Position numbers and translations under genes: made by a program. A stretch of 35,451 bases of DNA. Source: a bacterium. GTDB lineage: Bacteria > Bacteroidota > Bacteroidia > Bacteroidales > Muribaculaceae. A model generated the notes under the pieces. That model was not told the DNA's origin. It made no database searches and saw nothing but the letters and a program-made list of their open reading frames with translations. The stretch spans positions 1 to 35,451 of the forward strand of contig SFTJ01000030.1 of NCBI GenBank assembly GCA_004563195.1, given 5' to 3'. Position 1 is the stretch's first letter, and each line of letters begins with the position of its first letter. Of this stretch, positions 26,201 through 32,602 are shown one piece after another.

Positions 26201-26511
26201 AGGCCAACTACAGCAACGCTCACGGCAGTCCATGGGTGTATAAATACAAAAAGATAGGTAAACTTGTGGGTATGCCGGTTCCGGGCACCATGACCAGCGT
26301 TAGTTGGGAAACATTGCAAGACCCGACACTCGTGTTTGGTATTCCGGCAGTAGGATATCGCACTGCACAAGGCGGTTATCTCGAAAACGACCAACTCGAC
26401 CCCGACTTTATGGTGGCTAATGCCCCCGAAACAGTGGTTAAGGGCGAAGATGCACAGCTCAAGGTGGCTGTGGAACAACTTCTCAAGGAAATCGACGCCC
26501 GAAAGAAGTAA
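23239..26511 (+). CDS. Tricorn-like S41 protease with WD40-type propeller and PDZ domain
   Basis: A 1090-residue exported protease with signal peptide MKKITAIVALAAMSLTVSA. Residues about 25-560 are TolB/WD40-like beta-propeller blades (SPNGKEIAFSYKGDIWKVAA; SPDGTQIAFASDRKGNFDVY). A Lys/Asp/Glu-rich insertion spans about 565-605, more propeller follows to about 715, then a core domain with Ser774-His775 (VSHTGG), a PDZ domain (about 795-870), and the S41 domain with IDTRFNGGG and NYSNAHG, where Ser992 is the expected nucleophile. Archaeal Tricorn trims proteasome products in the cytoplasm; the signal peptide here puts this one in the periplasm. A strong terminator follows. Confidence 0.92.
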   Translation: MKKITAIVALAAMSLTVSATTPLWLRQAKISPNGKEIAFSYKGDIWKVAATGGTAVRLTSQDSYESYPQWSPDGTQIAFASDRKGNFDVYVMPSQGGSAKRLTTNSAGEVPAGFSADGKYVYFGAVIQDPAESALFPTSALGELYKVSVEGGRTVQVLATPAENISFSRDGKTMLYHDCKGFEDQWRKHHTSSVTRDIWRYDVATGKHTNLTKRGGEDRNPVLAADGKTVYFLSERGGGSFNVYSFDINNPAKVQAVTNHTTHPVRFLSMADNGTLCYTYDGEIYTKQGSAAPQKVNIDLVLDEEDVIERLATSTREGVVSPDGKQLAFISRGEVFVSSVEYGTTKQITNTAAAEKYLTWKNDNRTIAYASERTGNWQIYTATISRKEDQNFANATLIDEQVVLPSATVERYSPQFSPDGKELAFIEDRIKLMVLNLETNQVRMVADGSKWYRQNSAFGFEWSPDGKWFTIEIIDKMHDPYTDAGIVSAQGGEIYNITRSGYFSSGATWVMDGKAVLFGTDRYGMRSHASWGSQEDVMIAFLTQDAYDKFRMSKEDYELVKEVEKAQKKDDKATKDDKKKGGKKGKKNEGKDEDKGEADKKAAEVKIEFDGLCDRIVRLTANSSNLQAAALTPDGETLYYITSFEKGPDLWKVATRTGETSLVSKNIGSGSLQMAADGKTMYLVGPSSKKISLPSEKATPIKASATMKLDAAAERDYMFEHVVKQEAKCFYNTNMHGVDWPAMAEAYRKFLPHISNNRDFAELLSEILGELNVSHTGGRYRPGSTGSEPTANFGLLYDWTYQGNGLKVSEVIEKGPFDRASSKMSVGCIIEKINGQELNADADYNMIFNGLARKKTLVSIYNPANGQRWDEVILPITSGALSDLLYKRWVKNRAADVERLSNGRLGYVHIQSMDDSSFRDIYSDILGKYNDKEGIVIDTRFNGGGRLHEDLEVFFSGEQYLMQEIRGRDICAMPSRRWNKPSIMIQCEANYSNAHGSPWVYKYKKIGKLVGMPVPGTMTSVSWETLQDPTLVFGIPAVGYRTAQGGYLENDQLDPDFMVANAPETVVKGEDAQLKVAVEQLLKEIDARKK

Positions 26512-26541
26512 GATAGAAGCATAGAAACGCCTAAATATAGA

Positions 26542-26579
26542 GGTGTGCAAGCCAACAACACCGGCTTGTGCACCTTTTT
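26542..26579 (+). terminator. Terminator after the Tricorn-like gene
   Basis: GGTGTGCAAGCC at 26542-26553 pairs with GGCTTGTGCACC at 26563-26574 (one internal mismatch/bulge), followed by TTTTT at 26575-26579. Confidence 0.85.
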
Positions 26580-26610
26580 GCGTAAAAGATAAGAGCATTT
26601 TTCGCCGATT

Positions 26611-26642
26611 TTTGCACAATCACGATGATTTGCTTATATTTG
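26611..26642 (+). promoter_or_regulatory. Promoter of the 26684 gene
   Basis: TTTG at 26611-26614 and TATATTTG at 26635-26642, spacer 20 bp, match the Bacteroidota consensus. Transcription would start near 26649, 35 nt before the ATG. Confidence 0.7.
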
Positions 26643-26683
26643 TGTCATAAAAGAAAATAAAGAAACCATAGCAAGAAACCACT

Positions 26684-27403
26684 ATGAAAAAGATAAGTCT
26701 GTTATTCGCCGCGCTGATAGTGAGCGCAGCGGCAATGGCACAAGACAATGTGCTCAAAGAAGTGAATACCACCTCGGTCGACGATTTGATTTCGCGCTTG
26801 CCGGGTAATGCACTCTATGCCTACAACGATTTTATGATAGGTATAGCATATTTCAAGGACGGAAGATGCTCGAAAGCCGATTTCAACTACTCGGTGCTTT
26901 ACGAAGAGATGCACTATAAGGGCGCCGATAACGAAATTTTGGCAGTGAGCAACGGCGAGGAAATAGGAATGATAAAAATAGGCGATGACACCTACGTTCA
27001 CACCGAACGCAAGGCATTTGCCAAGATGCTGCTCTACTGCGAGACTAACGAGGTGATGCTTTGCCAACAGCGTCGCACACACATACTCAAGGAAGATGCC
27101 CGCTTCGGCGCATACGGCACATCTACCGAAACTGTGGCTGCAAGCCTGGTGCAACGCACCGAGTTCAACCCCAATGTGATAGACCTTAATGCCTATCGCG
27201 ACTTGAAATACGATGTTGAGGACCATTATTTGTTTATCATCAAGGACAAAGTGGTGACCATACGCTCGAAAAAAGCATTCGAAAAGGCATTCCCGAAATT
27301 GAAAAATCAAATTAAGGAATATCTCGCCGAGAATCGTGTCAATTTCAACAAGCCCGATGATATAATCAGACTCACCAGAGTATGCATGTCGCTCTCGGAA
27401 TAG
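26684..27403 (+). CDS. Exported protein of unknown function
   Basis: A 239-residue protein not recognised. It begins with a clear signal peptide (MKKISLLFAALIVSAAAMAQ), so it is periplasmic or outer-membrane associated; there is no lipobox and no membrane helix. The mature part is mixed, with an aromatic-rich segment (NDFMIGIAYFKDGRCSKADF), a central beta-like stretch and a basic C-terminal helix (KAFEKAFPKLKNQIKEYL). The layout resembles many small exported Bacteroidales proteins of unknown role. It has its own promoter and terminator, so no partner is suggested by context. Confidence 0.75.
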   Translation: MKKISLLFAALIVSAAAMAQDNVLKEVNTTSVDDLISRLPGNALYAYNDFMIGIAYFKDGRCSKADFNYSVLYEEMHYKGADNEILAVSNGEEIGMIKIGDDTYVHTERKAFAKMLLYCETNEVMLCQQRRTHILKEDARFGAYGTSTETVAASLVQRTEFNPNVIDLNAYRDLKYDVEDHYLFIIKDKVVTIRSKKAFEKAFPKLKNQIKEYLAENRVNFNKPDDIIRLTRVCMSLSE

Positions 27404-27457
27404 TGAAATAGAACATTTGGCATAAGTTTTTCAGCCAACAAGAATATTTTTACTAAG

Positions 27458-27496
27458 AAAACAGATGGGTGGGCAAGATTTTTGCTCACCTGTTTT
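27458..27496 (+). terminator. Terminator after the 26684 gene
   Basis: AAAACAG at 27458-27464 with GGTGGGCAA just after, against TTGCTCACC and TGTTTT ending at 27496, forms a long stem with a small bulge and a T-rich loop and tail. Confidence 0.7.
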
Positions 27497-27549
27497 GTTA
27501 TTTTGCACTTGCCTGAGAGGCAGAAACACACATAATTTATATAAATAGC

Positions 27550-27957
27550 ATGAATACAGAGGAAAAAATAGAACAAGGGCAAGCCATCTATGCCGAATAT
27601 CGCCGCAAATATTTTTCGGGCGACTTTTATTGCGAAGCCGAGCGGCACTATGTGAGTGCAATCATCGAGGCATGTGAGATGAATTTTTACGACCGACTTA
27701 TTCCACTGCGCGAGATGTGCCTGGCGCTGGAGTATTGCCATAGAGCCGGGCGGGCTGTGAGCATAGTGCTCGATGCCCCATATTTGTCGGGCGGTGCGCT
27801 CGAGGCTTATTGCCGACGCTATGCCGGCAACAAGATGCGACTGCTCGGCGCCGGACGCAAAGCCGATGCGCAAATGGGGCGTTCTTATCACATAGAGTAT
27901 GTCGATCGTCCGTTTGAGTTTATGAGTCTGTCCACTCGCGCATTACTTAGCCACTAA
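27550..27957 (+). CDS. Small cytoplasmic protein of unknown function
   Basis: A 135-residue protein not recognised. It has no signal peptide or membrane segment and is mostly helical at the N-terminus (MNTEEKIEQGQAIYAEYRRK), with several Cys, Tyr and Arg residues (EACEMNFYDRLIPLREMCLALEYC) and a C-terminal basic/aromatic part. The ATG at 27550 follows an AT-rich leader without a Shine-Dalgarno sequence. Its last 15 bp overlap the convergent MFS gene. It is likely a real gene because the frame is long, starts after a clear terminator and has codon use like its neighbours, but there is no family evidence. Confidence 0.6.
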   Translation: MNTEEKIEQGQAIYAEYRRKYFSGDFYCEAERHYVSAIIEACEMNFYDRLIPLREMCLALEYCHRAGRAVSIVLDAPYLSGGALEAYCRRYAGNKMRLLGAGRKADAQMGRSYHIEYVDRPFEFMSLSTRALLSH

Positions 27958-29115
27958 TCGGGTCTGAAACACACGCGCTAAAGCCGCAAAAGCACACGAC
28001 AACAGAGCACCTATAAGGAATGTATTGGCAGTGGTGTGCAGCATATTGCCCAAGCCCACTATAGGAGTGACGATGCCGCCGCTGGCAAAGCAGATGGCTC
28101 CGAAAAGAGCCGATGCGCTGCCGGCATTGTTTCGCTCGCTGTTGAGCGCAAGTGTGGTAGATGCCGTGAGAGTGAGGCCCATAAAGCCCAAAAGCGGATT
28201 GATAACGCACTCATACGCCCAGATGCCCAAATCGAAATAGAGCACAGCGGCTATTACTGCCGAGCATGTCAGCATGCCTATGCAGCTCACTTTGACGCAA
28301 GTCTCAGGGTGGCGGAATTTTGCCGACAGCACAGATCCCAAGCCGATAAATAAGCCGTTAACGGCAAAAAATATGCTGAACGCGATGGCACTTGTGCCAT
28401 AATGTTCCTGGAGTATGAAGGGTGCCGAGCTGATGTTGCCGAAGAGTATGGCTTGTGCGGTGGCTTGTTGCAGCACATAGCACATGAACACGCGGTTGCG
28501 AGTCACCACGCGCAGTAGTTTGAATGTGCCTAACACGCTCGAAGTCTTGCGCAGCTGCGGAGCGAGCGATTCGCGAAGGAAGTGCGTGGCAATGGTGATG
28601 AATATGCCTATCACGAGCAGAATCACGAAAATGCCCTGCCAACCGGTTATGCCCACCAAAGCGCCACCCACCACAGGTGCGCAGATAGGGGCGATGCCGT
28701 TGATGGCGCCGATTATGGCAAGCATTTTGAGCAAGTCGTGGCCGTCGTAGGTGTCGGTGGCGATGGATCGCGAAAGCACTATGCCGCCCGCTCCTGCTAT
28801 GCCTTGAAGCAGACGCAGCACTATAAACACCTCGATGGTGGGCGAGAATATGCTGAACAGTGTGCTTATGCAGAACACTATCATAGCCACTTGCAGCGGC
28901 CTTTTGCGCCCGTATTTATCGCTCATGGGGCCGAAGATGAGTTGGCCGAGCGCAAGACCTATCATGCTGAACGACAAACCCATTTGCACCATCGAAATAG
29001 ATGTGTCGAAGAAATCGACCATCGACGGCAGGCTCGGCAGATACATGTCGGTGACAAACGGACCGAATGCCGATATCAAGCCTAAGAATATGAGTAGGAA
29101 TACTTTATATTTCAT
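27943..29115 (-). CDS. Bcr/CflA-type MFS drug-efflux transporter
   Basis: A 390-residue transporter with 12 membrane helices, the normal length for the Bcr/CflA (DHA1) group. The family N-terminus is clear: LISAFGPFVTDMYLPSLP, then the loop motif FGPMSDKYGRKRP between helices 2 and 3, and IAGAGGIVLSRSIATD. Members export drugs such as bicyclomycin or chloramphenicol, sulfonamides or small dipeptides by proton antiport; the substrate cannot be read here. The gene overlaps the AraC regulator gene upstream by 11 bp, so the two form an operon and the regulator probably controls the pump. Its 3' end overlaps the convergent 27550 gene by 15 bp. Confidence 0.92.
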   Translation of the reverse strand: MKYKVFLLIFLGLISAFGPFVTDMYLPSLPSMVDFFDTSISMVQMGLSFSMIGLALGQLIFGPMSDKYGRKRPLQVAMIVFCISTLFSIFSPTIEVFIVLRLLQGIAGAGGIVLSRSIATDTYDGHDLLKMLAIIGAINGIAPICAPVVGGALVGITGWQGIFVILLVIGIFITIATHFLRESLAPQLRKTSSVLGTFKLLRVVTRNRVFMCYVLQQATAQAILFGNISSAPFILQEHYGTSAIAFSIFFAVNGLFIGLGSVLSAKFRHPETCVKVSCIGMLTCSAVIAAVLYFDLGIWAYECVINPLLGFMGLTLTASTTLALNSERNNAGSASALFGAICFASGGIVTPIVGLGNMLHTTANTFLIGALLSCAFAALARVFQTRLVAK

Positions 29116-29929
29116 TGTTGTTGTAGTAGTCTTGTTTGTTGTATAATTTCGCCATCAAAAATGTGTTGGGCGACATTCCCGTCTCTTTTTTGAAAAATTT
29201 GCCGAGGCTCGATTGGTCGCAGAAGTTGTATTTGCTTGCCAATGCTTTGATGTTGGAGTCGCCGGTGAGCAAATCGTGCCTGATGAGCGATGTGAGAACT
29301 ATCGAAATGGCATCTTTGGCGCTCTTGCCAAGCACGCGCTGAGTGAGCTCGTTGAGATATTTGGGCGTGATGTTGAGTTGACTCGCATAGAATCGCACCT
29401 CGTGCTCGGTAGCCACGTGGCGAAACAGCAGTGCGGCAAATTGCTGCAGATAGCGGTTGGCTGAAGGTGCATCCACGCTGCCGGCAGCCATCAGATGCTC
29501 AATGACATCAAAAATGGCGCAGATGCAGTGCGATGCGCACTCAGTGGCGTTATCAGCGAGGTGAGCACTGAGCTCTATGGCGGCAATCAAGTGGCGCAGA
29601 AGCACCCGCGAGTCATCGCCGATGGCAGAGATGCACACATGGGTGCTATCGTTTGCCACATGGCAGTGGCGGGTAGCCATCTCGGCAAATTGATTGCTGC
29701 TGACGGTGATGATGGCGGCACGAAAATCGGCAGATGCCTGCTCGAGATGCATAACCGATGCACCTGTGGTGTAAATCATGCTATCGGCATGGAGCTCGGT
29801 GGCTCGCAGATTGATGTCGACAACAGCATCGCCGCCAAGCACATATAATATAATAGGCTCAGGCAGTAATTGATGGTACTCTATATAGTTACGAAGGTCG
29901 GTTACTTCGAAATTGCGGTTAAGCGACAT
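29105..29929 (-). CDS. AraC family transcriptional regulator
   Basis: A 274-residue regulator. The N-terminal part (about 1-150) is a cupin-like effector domain (LPEPIILYVLGGDAVVDINL). The C-terminal AraC/XylS domain has two helix-turn-helix units: YASQLNITPKYLNELTQRVL and the second with IKALASKYNFCDQSSLGKFF, ending in FKKETGMSPNTFL. It is transcribed from the consensus promoter at 29991-30022 and overlaps the downstream MFS efflux gene by 11 bp. Control of that pump is inferred from this arrangement; the effector is unknown. Confidence 0.92.
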   Translation of the reverse strand: MSLNRNFEVTDLRNYIEYHQLLPEPIILYVLGGDAVVDINLRATELHADSMIYTTGASVMHLEQASADFRAAIITVSSNQFAEMATRHCHVANDSTHVCISAIGDDSRVLLRHLIAAIELSAHLADNATECASHCICAIFDVIEHLMAAGSVDAPSANRYLQQFAALLFRHVATEHEVRFYASQLNITPKYLNELTQRVLGKSAKDAISIVLTSLIRHDLLTGDSNIKALASKYNFCDQSSLGKFFKKETGMSPNTFLMAKLYNKQDYYNNNEI

Positions 29930-29990
29930 TTTTTTTTGATTAGATGATAGTGTGTAGTTTGTTTTATAGATAATTATGAATTTTCGACCA

Positions 29991-30022
29991 CAAAATTACT
30001 TATAATAATTGTTATATGCAAA
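29991..30022 (-). promoter_or_regulatory. Promoter of the AraC-MFS operon
   Basis: On the minus strand, TTTG (30022-30019) and TAATTTTG (29998-29991) are separated by 20 bp, an excellent match to the Bacteroidota consensus. Transcription would start near 29984, about 55 nt before the ATG at 29929. Confidence 0.75.
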
Positions 30023-30218
30023 TATTTCGGTGTTTTGGAATATGAATAAATAATTATACTGATTTTGATGGTGAGAATGGGTTTTATGCGGTTTTCTATG
30101 CGAGTCTTATTCTACTTTGCTTTAGAGTTTGGAGCACCTGAGCGATATGGGCGACTTGGCAAGAGAGAGGCAAAAAAAGGCGAAAAGGCTAAAAATCAGC
30201 AATTAGTGTCAGAAAAAA
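30023..30218. other. AT-rich spacer between divergent promoters
   Basis: No gene, RNA or strong repeat is visible between the AraC promoter and the rpsU promoter. Confidence 0.4.
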
Positions 30219-30250
30219 TTTGCTAAAGCGAAATAAAAGCAGTAAATTTG
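30219..30250 (+). promoter_or_regulatory. Promoter of rpsU
   Basis: TTTG at 30219-30222 and TAAATTTG at 30243-30250, spacer 20 bp. Transcription would start near 30257, leaving a 233-nt leader before rpsU, unusually long for a 63-codon gene. Confidence 0.75.
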
Positions 30251-30256
30251 CGTCCG

Positions 30257-30489
30257 ATTTCCGTGTTGGAGGTCGCTACTCAAATTATGAGAGGAGGTTG
30301 TTTTTTAATATAAACGAAAGAAAGATAATAAGTTAAGACATATTATAAAGCAATCGAGGCGTGGCTACGATGCCGCTCGATTAAGTTGTTACAGGGCTGT
30401 AAAGCACCGAGTGTGGCAACAGAATCGGGAGAATGTGGCAAACAAAACAGAAAAATTTAATAACAAAAAATAAAACAAATAACGCAAAT
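30257..30489 (+). promoter_or_regulatory. Structured rpsU leader with SD-like elements and a tiny reading frame
   Basis: Two strong anti-Shine-Dalgarno matches lie early in the leader: GGAGGT at 30268-30273 and AGGAGGT at 30292-30298. Between them begins an 8-codon reading frame (ATG 30287, TAA 30311-30313, MRGGCFLI) that contains the second element. Further on, AATCGA (30352-30357) pairs with TCGATT (30377-30382), and GTTG (30385-30388) pairs with CAAC (30417-30420) around two hairpins, TTACAG/CTGTAA and CAC/GTG, giving a three-way junction. The rpsU ATG itself has no Shine-Dalgarno sequence. This fits an autogenous control region, but that is inference. Confidence 0.55.
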
Positions 30490-30681
30490 ATGATTATCGT
30501 ACAAGTTAAGGAAGGCGAAAACATCGAAAGAGCCCTCAAGAAATTTAAGAGAAAATACGAAAAGACAGGTATCGTAAAGGAACTCCGTGCACGTCAAGCA
30601 TTTGAAAAGCCATCGGTGGCTAATCGCAAGAAAATGGCTAAGGCTGTTTACGTTCAAAAGCTTCGCACTGTAGAAGAATAA
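30490..30681 (+). CDS. rpsU: Ribosomal protein bS21
   Basis: A 63-residue basic protein, the normal length for bS21, starting MIIVQVKEGENIERALKKFK. It binds the 30S platform next to the 3' end of 16S rRNA, where the anti-Shine-Dalgarno sequence is. In Bacteroidia, bS21 with bS18 and bS6 is known to hide this sequence, which explains the scarcity of Shine-Dalgarno sites. The start at 30490 gives the family N-terminus; the upstream in-frame extension to 30433 does not match. It heads a run with xerC and hpf. Confidence 0.96.
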   Translation: MIIVQVKEGENIERALKKFKRKYEKTGIVKELRARQAFEKPSVANRKKMAKAVYVQKLRTVEE

Positions 30682-30701
30682 TAAATTTTTTTGCAAAAAG
30701 A

Positions 30702-30756
30702 TTTGGATTTTTCAAGATAGGTGGCTATATTCGCATAAGAAAAACATTGCGAATAT
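30702..30756 (+). promoter_or_regulatory. xerC promoter with overlapping inverted repeat
   Basis: TTTG at 30702-30705 and TATATTCG at 30726-30733 (spacer 20 bp) form a near-consensus promoter. ATATTCGCA at 30727-30735 and TGCGAATAT at 30748-30756 are a perfect 9-bp inverted repeat with a 12-bp centre. The left half lies in the -7 box and the right half reaches into the xerC start codon (30755-30757). Confidence 0.55.
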
Positions 30757-31663
30757 GACTATTGAAGAATTCTTAAAATATATGCGGTATGAACTGAATT
30801 ATTCGGTTCATACCGTTTTGTCTTATAAGAACGACCTCCAGCAGTTTGAGCAATATCTTACAGTGGGTGGTAGTGAGCCACTTAGCTTGGGTGATGTGAC
30901 TCAGCGCGATGTTAGAGCGTGGGTGCTTGAGCGCTCGTTGCAGGGCGACTCGGCTCGCACCATCAGGCGCAAGGTGCAAGCGGTGCGTGCATTATATAAG
31001 ATGATGATGCGCCGTGGCGAGGTGGAAAGCAATCCTGCCGCTGAGGTGGAACTTGCCAAAGTGCCCAAGCGGCTGCCCAACTATGTTCGCCGAGAGTCGA
31101 TAGATGCCTTGATAGATGGCGAAGTGGACTGCAACGACTTTGAGCAAGTGCGAAACAGGCTTATGCTGGTGATGTTTTACGAAACCGGCATTCGTCGCGC
31201 CGAGCTGATAGGGCTTGCCGATGCCAATGTAGACCTTGATGTCAAGGAGATAAAGGTGCATGGCAAGCGCAATAAGGATCGCATAGTGCCGTTTGGCGAT
31301 GAATTGGCCGACTGGATAAGCCGCTATCGCGAAGTTCGCAATAGGGAGGTGGGTCGAACCGAATCGTTCTTTGTGAAAGCCGATGGCAAGCCACTGTATC
31401 CAACGCTCGTGTATCGAGTGGTGCACGACTCGTTGCTGAGTGTGGGCGGCACCGACAAATATTCGCCGCATGTGCTGAGGCACACTTTTGCTTCGGCGAT
31501 GCTCAACGGCGGAGCAGAATTGAATAGCGTTAAAGAACTGCTGGGTCACGAATCGCTGGCCGCTACGCAGGTCTATACACATATAACGTTTAGTGAACTT
31601 AAAGATAATTACCAATTGGCCCATCCAAGGGCGCTAAAAAAAGGAGGACAACATGGAAGTTAA
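30755..31663 (+). CDS. xerC: Tyrosine recombinase XerC/XerD family
   Basis: A 302-residue site-specific recombinase of Xer length. The N-terminal SAM-like core-binding domain (about 1-90) includes LNYSVHTVLSYKNDLQQFEQ. The catalytic domain has all expected residues: Arg147 (ETGIRRAE), Lys171 (HGKRNK), His239 and Arg242 (HVLRHTF), His265 (GHESL) and nucleophile Tyr274 (QVYTH). Xer enzymes resolve chromosome dimers at dif. The position between rpsU and hpf is the usual one for the housekeeping Xer in Bacteroidales, so this is not a mobile-element integrase. It overlaps hpf by 11 bp. Confidence 0.93.
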   Translation: MTIEEFLKYMRYELNYSVHTVLSYKNDLQQFEQYLTVGGSEPLSLGDVTQRDVRAWVLERSLQGDSARTIRRKVQAVRALYKMMMRRGEVESNPAAEVELAKVPKRLPNYVRRESIDALIDGEVDCNDFEQVRNRLMLVMFYETGIRRAELIGLADANVDLDVKEIKVHGKRNKDRIVPFGDELADWISRYREVRNREVGRTESFFVKADGKPLYPTLVYRVVHDSLLSVGGTDKYSPHVLRHTFASAMLNGGAELNSVKELLGHESLAATQVYTHITFSELKDNYQLAHPRALKKGGQHGS

Positions 31664-31946
31664 AATTAAAGCCATCCATTTTGACGCATCAGCAAAATTG
31701 GAAAGTTTCATCAATCGTAAATTGGAGAAGCTTGCACGTCGTAACGAAGAAGTAGAAAAGGTGGAAGTAAACCTTAAAGTTATAAAGCCCGAATCGGCTA
31801 TGAACAAGGAAGCCGGCATAAAGCTGGTGGTTCCGCAGGTGGGCGAAATCTTCGCATCGAAGGTTGCCGATACATTTGAGGAAGCAGTCGACCTGACTAT
31901 CGACGCTCTCGAACATCAGCTTGAGAAGGTGAAGAAGAACAAATGA
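31653..31946 (+). CDS. hpf: Ribosome hibernation-promoting factor HPF/RaiA
   Basis: A 97-residue short-form HPF/YfiA protein, beginning MEVKIKAIHFDASAKLESFI, with the beta-alpha-beta-beta-beta-alpha pattern of the family and a basic C-terminus (EHQLEKVKKNK). It binds the decoding centre of idle 30S subunits in stationary phase. The C-terminal extension of long HPF is missing. Its start lies inside the end of xerC (11-bp overlap), so the two are translationally coupled. Confidence 0.94.
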   Translation: MEVKIKAIHFDASAKLESFINRKLEKLARRNEEVEKVEVNLKVIKPESAMNKEAGIKLVVPQVGEIFASKVADTFEEAVDLTIDALEHQLEKVKKNK

Positions 31947-32154
31947 AAAGCAGCCCCGGGTGGTCGTTGCTCTTATACATATAATATATAAGAGAAGGCT
32001 GCGTGGGTGAAGAATCGACGAATTGTCGCTGCACGATGTGGCATGATGATAGCCTCGCGAGGTAAGATTAGGCGGAAACATCCGTTAGGCTACCGGTAGG
32101 AGAGGCCGAAAAAGCAAAAAAGAGTGCCCCGGGCGACAAAATGATAAAATTATT
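31947..32154 (+). ncRNA. Candidate structured RNA or structured 3' UTR after hpf
   Basis: The 208 nt after the hpf stop hold no gene but many stems. GCAGCC (31950-31955) pairs with GGCTGC (31997-32002) around CTCTTATA/TATAAGAG (31970-31977 and 31987-31994). It is followed by CGAC/GTCG near 32017-32029, CCTCGCGAGG near 32054-32063, CGGA/TCCG, and two copies of GCCCCGGG at the two ends (near 31953 and 32126). It ends just before the terminator at 32155. It may be a stable RNA processed from the hpf transcript or a 3' UTR. No Rfam family is recognised by eye. Confidence 0.35.
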
Positions 32155-32208
32155 GACTCCATACAGCACAATCGTGGCGATTTTGTTTGTATGGAGTCTG
32201 ATTTTTTT
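32155..32208 (+). terminator. Rho-independent terminator before the tRNA-tuf operon
   Basis: GACTCCATAC at 32155-32164 and GTATGGAGTC at 32189-32198 form a perfect 10-bp stem, extended inward by CAATCG/CGATTTTG pairing, with TTTTTTT at 32202-32208. It ends the rpsU-xerC-hpf transcript and overlaps the first promoter of the tRNA-tuf operon. Confidence 0.85.
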
Positions 32209-32332
32209 GTAATTTTGCACTCGCAAAAGCGAAAGCAGAGAATGCTGATGCAACGAAAGCATGATTTTTGAAAAATTTTTTCGAAAAAAATCTCGCGAAA
32301 GTTTGCTGAATTGAAAATTATGCGTAACTTTG
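32186..32332 (+). promoter_or_regulatory. Tandem promoters of the tRNA-tuf-secE-nusG operon
   Basis: P1: TTTG at 32186-32189 and TAATTTTG at 32210-32217, spacer 20 bp. P2: TTTG at 32302-32305 and TAACTTTG at 32325-32332, spacer 19 bp. Both -7 boxes run into the same sequence TTTGCACTCGC. P2 would start transcription near 32339, 46 nt before the first tRNA. Confidence 0.75.
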
Positions 32333-32384
32333 CACTCGCTTATGCTCCACAACGCAAAAGGCGGTGGATGAGACAAGCAAGAAT

Positions 32385-32458
32385 GCCTCTTTAGCTCAGT
32401 TGGCCAGAGCACGTGATTTGTAATCTCGGGGTCGTTGGTTCGAATCCGACAAGAGGCT
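32385..32458 (+). tRNA. tRNA-Thr (anticodon TGT)
   Basis: A 74-nt cloverleaf: acceptor GCCTCTT/AAGAGGC, D-arm TAGCTCAGTTGGCCAGAGC, anticodon loop TTTGTAA giving TGT, T-arm GTTGG-TTCGAAT-CCGAC, discriminator T. No CCA is encoded. It reads ACA and related Thr codons and is the first gene of the operon. Confidence 0.95.
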
Positions 32459-32503
32459 CAAAAAAGAGAGTTGACACTCTGAACAGAGAGTGAAAACGCC
32501 AAA

Positions 32504-32586
32504 GGGTAGTTTCCAGAGCGGCCAAATGGGGCAGACTGTAAATCTGCTGTCTTTCGACTTCGGTGGTTCGAATCCATCACTACCCA
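32504..32586 (+). tRNA. tRNA-Tyr (anticodon GTA)
   Basis: An 83-nt class II tRNA with a long variable arm (GCTGTCTTTCGACTTCGGT region). Acceptor GGGTAGT pairs with ACTACCC; the anticodon loop CTGTAAA gives GTA; T-arm GGTGG-TTCGAAT-CCATC; discriminator A. It follows tRNA-Thr by 45 nt. Confidence 0.94.
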
Positions 32587-32602
32587 CACCGCAAGGTGGT
32601 TT

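Noticed and set aside
30755..31663. Tyrosine recombinase as sign of an integrated element
   Set aside because: Position between rpsU and hpf is the normal housekeeping Xer location; no attachment-site repeats or phage or conjugation genes are nearby.
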